Shown here piece after piece: positions 42,719 to 50,956 of a stretch of 64,000 nucleotides of DNA. The number at the start of each line of letters is the position of its first letter. The stretch's first letter is position 1. A program made the position numbers and the translations under genes. Source of the stretch: DASXRU01 sp036506395 (lineage in GTDB: Bacteria > Acidobacteriota > Blastocatellia > Pyrinomonadales > Pyrinomonadaceae); the NCBI GenBank assembly GCA_036506395.1, contig DASXRU010000051.1, positions 1-64,000 on the forward strand. The letters are read 5' to 3'. The notes under the pieces are model-generated. The model was not told the DNA's origin and searched no databases. It saw only the letters and a program-made list of their open reading frames with translations.

Positions 42719-45685
42719 ATGATGGCGGCAAAGCTGGAACTGACGAGCGATTTAGACGACGGAATCATTGCGGACTTAAGCGCTATAGTCGGCCGCACAA
42801 ATGTGCTCGCCGCGCCCGACGAATTACTGGTTTATGAGTGCGATGGGCTGCCGCAACACAAGCATCCGCCGCGCGCCGTCGTTTTCCCAGAATCAACAGA
42901 ACAAGTCTCTGACGTTTTGAAGTTGCTCGCGCGCAAGTCCATTTCGTTCGCCCCGCGCGGCGCTGGCACAGGCTTGTCAGGCGGAGCTCTTGCGGTCCAT
43001 CGCGGCGTTGTAATTGAACTGGCGCGCATGCGCAAGATACTGAATATCGACACGGAGAATCGTCTTGCGGTGGTGCAAACTGGATTGGTTAATGCCCACT
43101 TGTCGCGGGCCCTGGCTCCCCATGGCCTCTACTATGTTCCCGATCCTTCGAGCCAACCTGCGTGCACCATCGGCGGTAACATGGCCGAGAACGCCGGCGG
43201 CATTCACTGTTTGAAGTACGGCACGACCACTGATCATGTGCTCGGCGCCCGGGTAGTCCTCTCTGACGGGCAAATCATCGAACTCGGAGGCAGCGGCGTC
43301 GATAAACCCGGATATGACTTGCTCGGTGTCTTCATTGGATCAGAAGGGACCTTTGGCATTGCTACGGAGGCGACCGTCAGGCTGTCGCCAATTCCCCAAT
43401 CAGTGCGGACGCTGCTGGCTGACTTCACCGACGTTAATAATGCCAGCCGAGCCGTATCGGCAATCATCGCGGCTGGTTTAATGCCGGCCGCGCTGGAGAT
43501 GCTCGATGGCGCAATCATTCGGGCGGTGGAGGCCAGCGTCTTCGCGGCAGGCTTGCCCCAGGACGCCGAAGCGGCGCTCCTGATTGAGCTCGACGGAATC
43601 GAAGCCGGTCTGGACCACGAAGCGGAACAGGTAGAAGCGATCTGCCGCGAACATGGGGCCCGACAGGTTCGTCGCGCCGCTGACGAGAATGAGCGCAAGA
43701 AACTCTGGGCCGCGCGCAAAGGAGCGTTCGGGGCGGTCGGCCGCTTGTCTCCCGATGTGATGATCCAGGATGCTGTCGTGCCTCGTTCGCGCCTGCCCGA
43801 AGTGCTGGCTGAAACCTACCGGATCAGTTCGCGATACAACTTGCTACTGGCCAATGTCTTTCATGCCGGCGATGGGAATTTGCACCCGCTGATCTGTTTC
43901 GATGTGCGTCGCGGGGACGACCTCGAACGTGTGCGGCAAGCGGGACGCGAGATCATGGAAGCTTGCGTGCGCGCCGGAGGCTCTATTACCGGCGAGCACG
44001 GAGTCGGTCTCGACAAGAGCAGTTATCTGCCGCTGATCTTTTCCGAGGATGACATGACCGCTATGCTGCAGGTGCGCGCTGCCTTCGATCCGTCTGGTCT
44101 TTGCAATCCCGGTAAGATAATCCCCACGCCGCGCGGCTGCGGCGAAGCGCGGGCTGTCGCCACCGTGGAAGCAGAATCAGGATCGGGAGCTGTGGCAGTC
44201 GCGTCTTTGGCAGCTGCCGGTTCAACGAACTCAAGTTTGACGAAGCAGGAGGGACAAAGCCTTGCCGCACCGGGAAACGACAGGGCTGCTTCCGAACGCG
44301 CAATTCCGGCCGCTCAACACGGCGGCAGAAATGCGGCCATGCACGCGCGTGTCGCTACGAAGCTCAACGAAGACCGAATTGCGCAGCAACTGACACGCAT
44401 TGTCGGATCGAAAAACGTGGACAAACTTTCCGCTTCTAATCTGATCGCCACATCCGGCGGGAATATTCCTGAGGCACCGACACTGGTAGCTTCGCCGGCT
44501 TCAGAAGTAGAAGCGGCCGAAGTGATGAAGCTTGCGGCGCGCGATGCTCTCGCAGTCTTCCCCGCGGGGGCGGGGACCTGGTTAGATGTCGGCAACCCAG
44601 TGCGCGGTGGCGCCATTGTCGTCAGCACCAGCCGCATGACGCGAATCCTCAAGCACGAGCCGGCCGATTTGGTGGCGAGTGCGGAGGCTGGGGTAACGCT
44701 TGCGGCTTTCCAAAACCAGATCGCCCGCTCCCGCCAATCGTTGCCAATCGATCCGCCGGACGATCGACAGTCGACACTCGGCGGCGTTGTGGCGACCGGG
44801 CTGGGCGGCGTACAAGCTTTCAGTTTCGGTCGGCCACGCGCGTTCGTGATCGGAATGCGTGTCGTTCTGTCTGATGGCCGCTCAATCAAAGCAGGCGGTA
44901 ACGTGGTGAAGAACGTAGCAGGTTATGACCTTTGCAAACTCTTTGCGGGAAGTTACGGCACACTTGGCTTGATTACGGAACTCACTTTCAAGTTGCGACC
45001 ACTGCCTGCGCAAACTCGAACGATTATCGCCTCCTGCTCATTTGACTCCCTTCTCGTTGGCGCCCGTACTTTGCTAGCGTCACATCTGTTTCCCCAGGCG
45101 ATCGAAATTCTCTCCCCGCGATTCGCCGCGCATCTGGAGGCGGGTAACAAGCATACTCTGCTGATTAAGTTTGCCGGTTCCTCCCAGTCGGTGATTCATC
45201 AGACAGCGCAGGCGCTGGCGGCACTTCGAAAAGCCGGAAACATTACCTGCTCGACCTTTGCCGGCAATGAAGAGGCTTTGTGGCAGGCCCTGGCGGCAGC
45301 ACCGCTGCGCCTGAAGGATCACCTGATGTCACGGGCCAGCGTTCTACCAACCAGGCTGTCGCACTTCCTGGCAGAACTTCTCCAGCTTGATGAAGCTTCG
45401 CATCCCCAGTTGATGTGGCAGGCTGGAATCGCCGATGGACGGGTGCGGCTGATAGCGAAGCCTCCGCTCTACTACCGGGAAGCTGTGCGCGCGCTGGAGC
45501 GCCTGAGAACAAAGGCGGAGGCGCTGGGTGGTAGTCTAATCCTGGAAAATGCTCCGTCAGAAATAAAAGCTGAGTTTGATTCGTGGGGTGAGGCCGGTAC
45601 ATCTTTTGGCCTGATGAAGCGAGTGAAACAACAACTCGATCCGAACGGTGTGTTGTCGCCTGGTCGGTTCGTCGGAGGAATCTAA
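42719..45685 (+). CDS. glcD: Fused glycolate oxidase GlcD-GlcE polypeptide (FAD-linked)
   Basis: The product is about 988 residues and joins two glycolate oxidase subunits in one chain. The N-terminal half (about 1-465) is GlcD: FAD-binding RGAGTGLSGGALAV, PACTIGGNMAENAGG and IGSEGTFGIATEA, then the oxidase domain with NVFHAGDGNLHP and GEHGVGLDK. A low-complexity linker (about 470-545) leads to the GlcE half: FPAGAGTWLDVGNPV, STLGGVVATGLGG and NVVKNVAGYDLCKLFAGSYGTLG. Both halves keep flavin-binding motifs. The enzyme oxidises glycolate to glyoxylate and passes electrons to quinones through GlcF. The start is ATG 42719 or the adjacent 42722; GTG at 42680 is less likely. GlcF lies 2.5 kb downstream. 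Confidence 0.92.
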   Translation: MMAAKLELTSDLDDGIIADLSAIVGRTNVLAAPDELLVYECDGLPQHKHPPRAVVFPESTEQVSDVLKLLARKSISFAPRGAGTGLSGGALAVHRGVVIELARMRKILNIDTENRLAVVQTGLVNAHLSRALAPHGLYYVPDPSSQPACTIGGNMAENAGGIHCLKYGTTTDHVLGARVVLSDGQIIELGGSGVDKPGYDLLGVFIGSEGTFGIATEATVRLSPIPQSVRTLLADFTDVNNASRAVSAIIAAGLMPAALEMLDGAIIRAVEASVFAAGLPQDAEAALLIELDGIEAGLDHEAEQVEAICREHGARQVRRAADENERKKLWAARKGAFGAVGRLSPDVMIQDAVVPRSRLPEVLAETYRISSRYNLLLANVFHAGDGNLHPLICFDVRRGDDLERVRQAGREIMEACVRAGGSITGEHGVGLDKSSYLPLIFSEDDMTAMLQVRAAFDPSGLCNPGKIIPTPRGCGEARAVATVEAESGSGAVAVASLAAAGSTNSSLTKQEGQSLAAPGNDRAASERAIPAAQHGGRNAAMHARVATKLNEDRIAQQLTRIVGSKNVDKLSASNLIATSGGNIPEAPTLVASPASEVEAAEVMKLAARDALAVFPAGAGTWLDVGNPVRGGAIVVSTSRMTRILKHEPADLVASAEAGVTLAAFQNQIARSRQSLPIDPPDDRQSTLGGVVATGLGGVQAFSFGRPRAFVIGMRVVLSDGRSIKAGGNVVKNVAGYDLCKLFAGSYGTLGLITELTFKLRPLPAQTRTIIASCSFDSLLVGARTLLASHLFPQAIEILSPRFAAHLEAGNKHTLLIKFAGSSQSVIHQTAQALAALRKAGNITCSTFAGNEEALWQALAAAPLRLKDHLMSRASVLPTRLSHFLAELLQLDEASHPQLMWQAGIADGRVRLIAKPPLYYREAVRALERLRTKAEALGGSLILENAPSEIKAEFDSWGEAGTSFGLMKRVKQQLDPNGVLSPGRFVGGI

Positions 45686-45700
45686 GCTTGCTATGGTTTT

Positions 45701-45859
45701 CGGCTCTGCCGCTCGATGTGCGGAAAGGCTGTGCCTTTCCGTTGGCAATCAAATATTTGAGGAGGCTACGCCTCCGACGCGAGGCGTAGCCTCGCGAAAT
45801 GGCAAAAGCAAGCACCACGGAAAGGCGTAGCCTTTCCGCACATCTGCGCGGCCGAGCCG
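45701..45859. repeat. Composite REP-like palindrome
   Basis: The outer arms CGGCTCTGCCGCTCGATGTG (45701-45720) and its near-complement ending in GCGGCCGAGCCG (to about 45859) enclose paired inner hairpins. These are GGAAAGGC/GCCTTTCC on both sides and GAGGCGTAGCCTC in the middle. The ATGTGCGGAAAGGC motif links it to the repeats in and around the amylase gene. It fills most of the 205-bp gap before the gamma-glutamyltransferase gene. Confidence 0.85.
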
Positions 45860-45890
45860 CCGGAGTTAACCAACAAGCCGGAGAAGCAAG

Positions 45891-47657
45891 ATGAGAACAA
45901 AGACTTCATCGATCGTTCGCTTTCTGCTATTCAGCGTCATAGCGTTCGGCCTTACGTCAACGCACATCACGCCGTTCTCTGCAATTGACCCGGAGACGAC
46001 GGCGATTGCCGCTTCCCGCGATCCGGTGCGCGCCCGGCACGGCATCGTCGCCTCAACTAATCAAGTCGCATCGCAAGTAGGGGTTGACATCATGAAGCGT
46101 GGCGGCAACGCAGTCGATGCCGCGATAGCCGTTGCGTTTGCTTTGGCGGTGACGCATCCGGCCGCAGGTAATCTGGGCGGGGGCGGATTCATGATGATTC
46201 GGCTCAGGAGCGGAAAGGCGACGGCTATTGATTACCGCGAAATGGCGCCTGCCTCCGCAACGCGCAATGTCTATCTCGACGCGCAAGGAAAGCTGATCGA
46301 AGGCGAGGGCGGGTCGCTTGTTGGTTATCGCGCCGCCGGCGTTCCCGGAACAGTCCGCGGAATGGAGCTGGCTCTAAAGAAGTATGGTTCGGGAAAACTC
46401 AACTGGGCGCAGTTGGTCGAACCCGCCCGCCGGCTGGCTGCGAACGGATTTATCGTGAACTACACGCTCGCGCGCTCTTTGCGCGGGAACAAAGACTATC
46501 TTTCGCAGTATTCGGAAACGAAACGCATCTATCTCAACGACGGAAAGTTTTATGAGGAGGGGAATGTCTTCCGACAGCCGGACCTGGCTGCAACTTTTGC
46601 CCGACTACAGAAATCCGGGCCCAATGAGTTTTACGAAGGCCAAACGGCGCGAATGATTGTCGATGACGTCAAGCGCCACAACGGCTTAATCACCCTGGCA
46701 GACATGCGCGGCTATGTGGCGAAAGAGCGCGAGCCGCTGCGCGGAAGCTATCGTGGCTACGAAGTCATCTCTATGCCGCCACCTTCGTCAGGTGGTGCGG
46801 TCCTGATTGAAATGCTGAACATCCTGGAAGGCTACGATCTCAAGAAAATGGATTCGGCGTCGTCTGAACGTTATCACCTGATGACGGAAGCGATGCGCCG
46901 CGCGTTTGCCGACCGCGCCGAGTACATGGGCGACAGTGACTTCGTGCGCGTCCCCATCGCAGGACTACTCGACAAATCGTATGCGGCAAAACTGCGCAGC
47001 ACAATCAATCCCGAACGCGCCTCGACTAGTGAAGAGGTGCGTGCCGGGCGGCCGCTGGGTTACGAATCTGAAGAGACGACGCACTTCACGATCGTGGACG
47101 CAGACGGGAACGCGGTGGCGAACACCTACACACTGAACAATTCCTACGGCTCGGCGGCAACGGCCAAAGGCACCGGAATAATTCTGAACGACGAGATGGA
47201 CGACTTCGCCGCCAAGCCGGGAACGCCAAACCTGTACGGCTTGATCCAGGGCGAGCGCAACGCCGTTGCGCCGCACAAACGGCCCCTCTCGGCGATGACG
47301 CCGACCTTCGTGTTGCGCAAAGACGGCAGCCTATGGTTCACGGTTGGCAGTCCCGGCGGCCCAACCATTATCAATACGGTGCTCTGTGTGATCACCGACG
47401 TTGTCGACTACAACATGGAGATCCAACAGGCCATCGACGCGCCGCGAATTCATCATCAGTGGCTGCCCGATGAGTTTGTGTTCGAGCCTTACGGCTTGTC
47501 AGGCGACACCCAACGGGCCTTGCTGGCCCGCGGGCATAAACTGGCCAAGCCCCGCTACCTGGGCGATGCGGAAGGGATCATGATCGAAGAGAAGACCGGA
47601 GTGCGCCTGGGAGCGACTGATCCCAGAAGGAGTGATGGCCTGGCGGTGGGCTATTGA
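45891..47657 (+). CDS. ggt: Gamma-glutamyltransferase, exported
   Basis: The 588-residue Ntn-hydrolase precursor has a signal peptide (IVRFLLFSVIAFGLTSTHI). The family blocks are RGGNAVDAAIAVAFALAVTHP (about 70-90) and GGGGFMMIR. The autocleavage and catalytic Thr396 lies in EETTHFTIVDADGNAVA, so a large subunit (to about 395) and a small subunit would form. SGGAVLIEMLNILEGYDL and the substrate-binding Gly pair near residue 480 (GSPGGPTII) are present. The enzyme hydrolyses or transfers the gamma-glutamyl group of glutathione and related peptides in the periplasm. GGAGAAG precedes ATG 45891. It stands between glcDE and hicAB and need not be linked to glycolate metabolism. Confidence 0.96.
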   Translation: MRTKTSSIVRFLLFSVIAFGLTSTHITPFSAIDPETTAIAASRDPVRARHGIVASTNQVASQVGVDIMKRGGNAVDAAIAVAFALAVTHPAAGNLGGGGFMMIRLRSGKATAIDYREMAPASATRNVYLDAQGKLIEGEGGSLVGYRAAGVPGTVRGMELALKKYGSGKLNWAQLVEPARRLAANGFIVNYTLARSLRGNKDYLSQYSETKRIYLNDGKFYEEGNVFRQPDLAATFARLQKSGPNEFYEGQTARMIVDDVKRHNGLITLADMRGYVAKEREPLRGSYRGYEVISMPPPSSGGAVLIEMLNILEGYDLKKMDSASSERYHLMTEAMRRAFADRAEYMGDSDFVRVPIAGLLDKSYAAKLRSTINPERASTSEEVRAGRPLGYESEETTHFTIVDADGNAVANTYTLNNSYGSAATAKGTGIILNDEMDDFAAKPGTPNLYGLIQGERNAVAPHKRPLSAMTPTFVLRKDGSLWFTVGSPGGPTIINTVLCVITDVVDYNMEIQQAIDAPRIHHQWLPDEFVFEPYGLSGDTQRALLARGHKLAKPRYLGDAEGIMIEEKTGVRLGATDPRRSDGLAVGY

Positions 47658-47698
47658 GATTTCGGAGATGATAAAGGCCACATAGTTGGGCGCACGTA

Positions 47699-47896
47699 AT
47701 GAAATTCAGTGAACTGGTCAGACTCCTGCAGAAAAGTGGCTTCCACCTGGTAAAAGAAAAGGGTTCAATCCGTTATTATTCCAAGCCGGGCCATGACAAG
47801 CTCATACGAGTAGATTATCATGGCTCAAAAGAGGTTCCGACGGGGACATGCAACGCTATTCTGAAAGCTGCCGGAATTAGAGATAAGCGCTTATGA
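47699..47896 (+). CDS. hicA: HicA-family toxin
   Basis: The 65-residue protein has the HicA double-stranded-RNA-binding fold outline: MKFSELVRLLQKSGFHLV, then GSIRYYSKPG and the strand VDYHGSKEVPTGT, ending with the helix CNAILKAAGI. HicA toxins are mRNA interferases. The usual catalytic His in the GSH or GSNH motif is replaced here by GSIR; another His (H16 in GFHLV) lies nearby. Toxic activity is therefore uncertain. Its stop overlaps the hicB start (ATGA, 47893-47896), the normal coupled arrangement with toxin first. It is inserted between ggt and glcF. Confidence 0.9.
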   Translation: MKFSELVRLLQKSGFHLVKEKGSIRYYSKPGHDKLIRVDYHGSKEVPTGTCNAILKAAGIRDKRL

Positions 47897-48141
47897 TCGA
47901 ACTGAAATACTCTCTCGTCATAGAAGCCACCGATGATCCGAATTTTTTCGGCTTTTACTCGCCAGAGTTGGAAGGTTTCACGGGCGTCGGACATTCTATT
48001 GAGGACTGCTTGTACAAAGCCAAGTGGGGCATGGAAGAACATTTATCTCTTCTCGTTGATCACCAACTTCCCGTGCCTGATCCAAACCCAAATCCAACCG
48101 TGACAGTGCAAAACACAGAGCAAGTCGCGCCAGCGGCTTAG
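47893..48141 (+). CDS. hicB: HicB-family antitoxin
   Basis: The 82-residue protein carries the partial RNase H-like HicB domain: LKYSLVIEATDDPNFFGFYSPELEGFTGVGHSIEDCLYKA reads as beta-beta-beta-alpha with the family turn SPELEGFTGVG. The C terminus is Pro-rich (VPDPNPNPTVTVQ) and has no recognisable DNA-binding helix-turn-helix. Operon autoregulation may be weak or use another route. It should bind and neutralise HicA. It starts inside the hicA stop codon. Confidence 0.9.
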   Translation: MIELKYSLVIEATDDPNFFGFYSPELEGFTGVGHSIEDCLYKAKWGMEEHLSLLVDHQLPVPDPNPNPTVTVQNTEQVAPAA

Positions 48142-48151
48142 TCATTATAGT

Positions 48152-49609
48152 TTGGCATCTTCACTTACAACCATACTCGCTGCGGAGGAAGAAAAGATCC
48201 TCGCCTGCGTGCACTGCGGTCTGTGTCTCGAAGCCTGCCCCACGTACGTTGCCACCGGCGATGAAAACGACAGCCCGCGTGGCCGCATCTACCTGATGCG
48301 CGCCGTCGAAGAAGACCGCCTGGCAAAAACCTCCCCTGCCTTTCAGCGCCATATAGATCGATGTCTCGGTTGCCGTGCCTGCGAAACAGTCTGTCCCGCC
48401 GGCGTCGAATACGGCCAGCTACTGGAAGCTGCGCGTGCCGAAATCATGTCAGCCCCCGCCCGGCGCGGGCCCGCGTATCAATTAATGCGGTTTGTGTTGC
48501 GCCACGTGTGGTTGCAACCGTCACGCCTGCGCGCCGCATTCCGTTTGTCGCGATTGATACGAGATACCGGCGTCGCTTCTCTGCTCTTGAAAACCAAGCT
48601 GGCGAAATTGATCTCCCCGCGTTTTGAGTTTGCGTTGTCATTACTGCAAAGCTCAGCTCCCGCCTTCGCCACCCGCAACCGCGCCTCAGCCAATTTGGAG
48701 TGCGGTGGCAAGCGCAGCGCGACACCGCTTTGGATTAGCGAACCTGAATTGTCAACCAAAGCGCCGTCGGCGCTTCGCTCTGCCGGCGCACTCCAAAGCG
48801 CCCGAGCACCCGAATTTAGTGAACTACTCTTCCAGGGGTGTGTCACTGAAGGCCTGTTCGCTCGGGTGAACCGGGCCACCGAACGCGTCCTGGCGGTGAA
48901 TGGCTGCACCGTGAATACGCCGGACAACCAGGTTTGCTGCGGCGCTTTGCATGCGCATGCAGGCGATCTTGAAGGCGCCCGCACCCTGGCGCGCCAGAAC
49001 ATCGCCGCCTTCGAAGTAGGACAGGCATTCCTGCCTGTCACTTCCTCTGATCGCCAACACGCTGCCGACGTTCCTATTATTACGAACGCCGGCGGCTGCG
49101 GCGCCATGCTGGTTTCCTACGCGCACTTGCTTGGCGATGATCACGACTTCAAGGAAAGGGCGCGCCGCTTCAGTTCGCGCGTTCGCGATGTTGGCCAGCA
49201 ACTGGACGTGACGGGTATCCGCGAAGGCGCAGCGATTGGGCCGGCGCCAATTACTTACGATGCTTCATGCCATTTGCTGCACGGGCAACACGCCGGCGAT
49301 GCTTCACTCAAGATGCTGAGCGCAGTTCCCGACCTCAGGTTCGTTCCGCTCGAAGGCAGCGATGTTTGCTGTGGCGGCGCCGGCGTTTACAACTTGCTTG
49401 AAGCAGACCTATCAGGAAAGGTGCTGGCAGAAAAACTCAAATGCATTGAGCGGTCCGGAGCTAAGGTGCTGGCCACCGGGAATGCGGGATGCCACATGCA
49501 GATTGGAGCGGGCGCGCGGCTTACCGGATTGGATTTGCGTGTTTGCCATCCGATTGAGTTGCTGGATAAGTCGTATGACCGCGCGGGATTCTACGAGACT
49601 AGGTCGTGA
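48152..49609 (+). CDS. glcF: Glycolate oxidase iron-sulfur subunit GlcF, with in-frame palindromic insertions
   Basis: The 485-residue protein has two [4Fe-4S] ferredoxin motifs, CVHCGLCLEACP (19-30) and CLGCRACETVCP (71-82), and two CCG-type domains (CCGALHAHAG and CCGGAGVYNL with ASCHLLHG). It takes electrons from the GlcDE flavins to the membrane quinone pool. Residues about 181-215 (ECGGKRSATPL, KAPSALRSAGALQS) translate a 104-bp inverted-repeat element, and residues about 289-300 (VGQAFLPVTSS) translate a 20-bp palindrome. Both lie between conserved blocks and keep the frame, so the protein is probably functional with two added loops. The start TTG at 48152 is 10 bp after hicB. Its end overlaps the convergent nagA end by 11 bp. 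Confidence 0.92.
   Translation: MASSLTTILAAEEEKILACVHCGLCLEACPTYVATGDENDSPRGRIYLMRAVEEDRLAKTSPAFQRHIDRCLGCRACETVCPAGVEYGQLLEAARAEIMSAPARRGPAYQLMRFVLRHVWLQPSRLRAAFRLSRLIRDTGVASLLLKTKLAKLISPRFEFALSLLQSSAPAFATRNRASANLECGGKRSATPLWISEPELSTKAPSALRSAGALQSARAPEFSELLFQGCVTEGLFARVNRATERVLAVNGCTVNTPDNQVCCGALHAHAGDLEGARTLARQNIAAFEVGQAFLPVTSSDRQHAADVPIITNAGGCGAMLVSYAHLLGDDHDFKERARRFSSRVRDVGQQLDVTGIREGAAIGPAPITYDASCHLLHGQHAGDASLKMLSAVPDLRFVPLEGSDVCCGGAGVYNLLEADLSGKVLAEKLKCIERSGAKVLATGNAGCHMQIGAGARLTGLDLRVCHPIELLDKSYDRAGFYETRS
48694..48797. repeat. 104-bp inverted-repeat (MITE-like) element inside glcF
   Basis: The ends TTTGGAGTGCGG (from 48694) and GCGCACTCCAAA (to 48797) are inverted copies, and the whole element folds into two long imperfect arms. 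It is translated within GlcF as ECGGKRSATPL and KAPSALRSAGALQS without a stop or frameshift. I know these two peptides as recurrent in-frame inserts in environmental bacterial proteins, which supports a mobile repeat. Confidence 0.85.
49020..49039. repeat. 20-bp palindrome inside glcF
   Basis: GACAGGCA, a TTCC loop and TGCCTGTC form a perfect 8-bp stem. It is read in frame as QAFLPV. The same peptide is familiar to me from short palindromic inserts in unrelated proteins, so this is probably a second, smaller repeat family in the same gene. Confidence 0.7.
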
Positions 49610-50810
49610 ATCCTATTTCCCCTCCGATAATCGTCAATCGCACCCCACCCGTTTTATCCAGGGCCACAAGATCCGCGCGCTTCCCCTCAGCAATAGAACC
49701 GCATTCGCGATCAATTCCCAGCAGCCGTGCTGGATTCGTTGCCGCCATGCGCGCCATATCGACTTCGGATACGCCAAGCGAAAGCATCAGCCGCGCGGCA
49801 TCCAGCATAGTGATCACCGATCCCGCAATGCTGCCGCGCGCATTTTTTGTGCGGCCGTCTTTGACAGTTATTGTTTCGCCCCAAATGCTGTAATCGCCAT
49901 CGCCCATTCCCGCCGCCGCGATCGCATCACTAATAAGGGAGACCCCATTGACATCCTTCAACTTCAAGAGCAGCCGCAGCACAAACGGATCAATGTGTGC
50001 ACCATCAGCGATGACATCGAAGGTCACGTCATCGCGCATCAATCCCCAGGCTACCGGCCCGGGCGCGCGATGATGCAGCGGCGCCATCGCATTCATAAAA
50101 TGTGTCAGGTGACGCGCTCCGGCTTCAAAAGCCTGATCAAGAACGTCCATACTCGCGCGCGTGTGGCCGATTGAAACTATCCAACCTTGTCTGACTAACT
50201 CCTTAACTAAATCAATGCCCCCTTCGACTTCGGGCGCCACAGTAGTTAGATGGACCGCACTGGAATCTTGCAACCGCGGCAACGACTCCAACTCATCACC
50301 GGCAGTGAAGGTCTTGAAGAACTGCGAACGCAAGGCGCCGCATTGCTTGTCACTGACAAAAGGTCCTTCGTAATGAACCCCCAGCACCCGGGAGAGCAAC
50401 CTTCCATTCTGCCCATTGTCTCCACTTTGCTGCCGCATCAACTCATCAATTGTTCTAATTGATTTCCGATAATTGTCTTCTGAGTCCGGCACAAGGGTCG
50501 GCAACCAGGCAGTGACTCCGTTCCTGGCAAGATAACTACCGACTGCCTGCAGCCCATTGATGTCTGTGTCGTTCGTGTCCACTCCCACCGCGCCATGGAT
50601 GTGGGCATCGATGAACCCGGGATAAAGTGTTGCATCCCCGAGGCGAATAACGGCGCTCGGGTCATCAGGTTCGCTACTACCAGAGCGGGCTATGTGCACG
50701 ATTCTGCCATCTTCGAGTTTCACATCCAAGCCTTCAGCCAATCGATTTGGCAAGACCACGCGGGCATTACTAATAAGCAGCGGGCGTTCACCGTGGTTGT
50801 TTGGTCTCAT
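49599..50810 (-). CDS. nagA: N-acetylglucosamine-6-phosphate deacetylase
   Basis: From ATG at 50810 the product is 403 residues; an in-frame TTG at 50828 is less likely. It is an amidohydrolase-fold enzyme with GFIDAHIHG (metal-site HxH), HYEGPFVS (metal Glu), GHTRASMD and HLTHFMNAM (metal His residues) and SDAIAAAGM (catalytic Asp). It removes acetate from GlcNAc-6-phosphate, the committed step of amino-sugar recycling from cell wall or chitin-like polymers. No nagB or sugar kinase is in the window. A ROK regulator (NagC-like class) is 33 kb away, so direct control cannot be claimed. Its 3' end overlaps glcF by 11 bp. Confidence 0.94.
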   Translation of the reverse strand: MRPNNHGERPLLISNARVVLPNRLAEGLDVKLEDGRIVHIARSGSSEPDDPSAVIRLGDATLYPGFIDAHIHGAVGVDTNDTDINGLQAVGSYLARNGVTAWLPTLVPDSEDNYRKSIRTIDELMRQQSGDNGQNGRLLSRVLGVHYEGPFVSDKQCGALRSQFFKTFTAGDELESLPRLQDSSAVHLTTVAPEVEGGIDLVKELVRQGWIVSIGHTRASMDVLDQAFEAGARHLTHFMNAMAPLHHRAPGPVAWGLMRDDVTFDVIADGAHIDPFVLRLLLKLKDVNGVSLISDAIAAAGMGDGDYSIWGETITVKDGRTKNARGSIAGSVITMLDAARLMLSLGVSEVDMARMAATNPARLLGIDRECGSIAEGKRADLVALDKTGGVRLTIIGGEIGFTT

Positions 50811-50956
50811 GGCCAGCGAGCAATCCAAGAATATTGGTGCGTGTTGTTTTAGGGCGAGTAATTACACTCTTTTTGATACCGCTTAGCAAGACGACTCTAA
50901 TCAGCTATGATTCTTAAGATACAAATCCGGCTGGTGTGTCTTAAGAGATGAGCCCA

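Noticed and set aside
47699..48141. HicAB as part of a defence island
   Set aside because: No restriction, Abi, retron or phage gene is nearby; neighbours are metabolic, so a lone toxin-antitoxin pair is the simpler reading.
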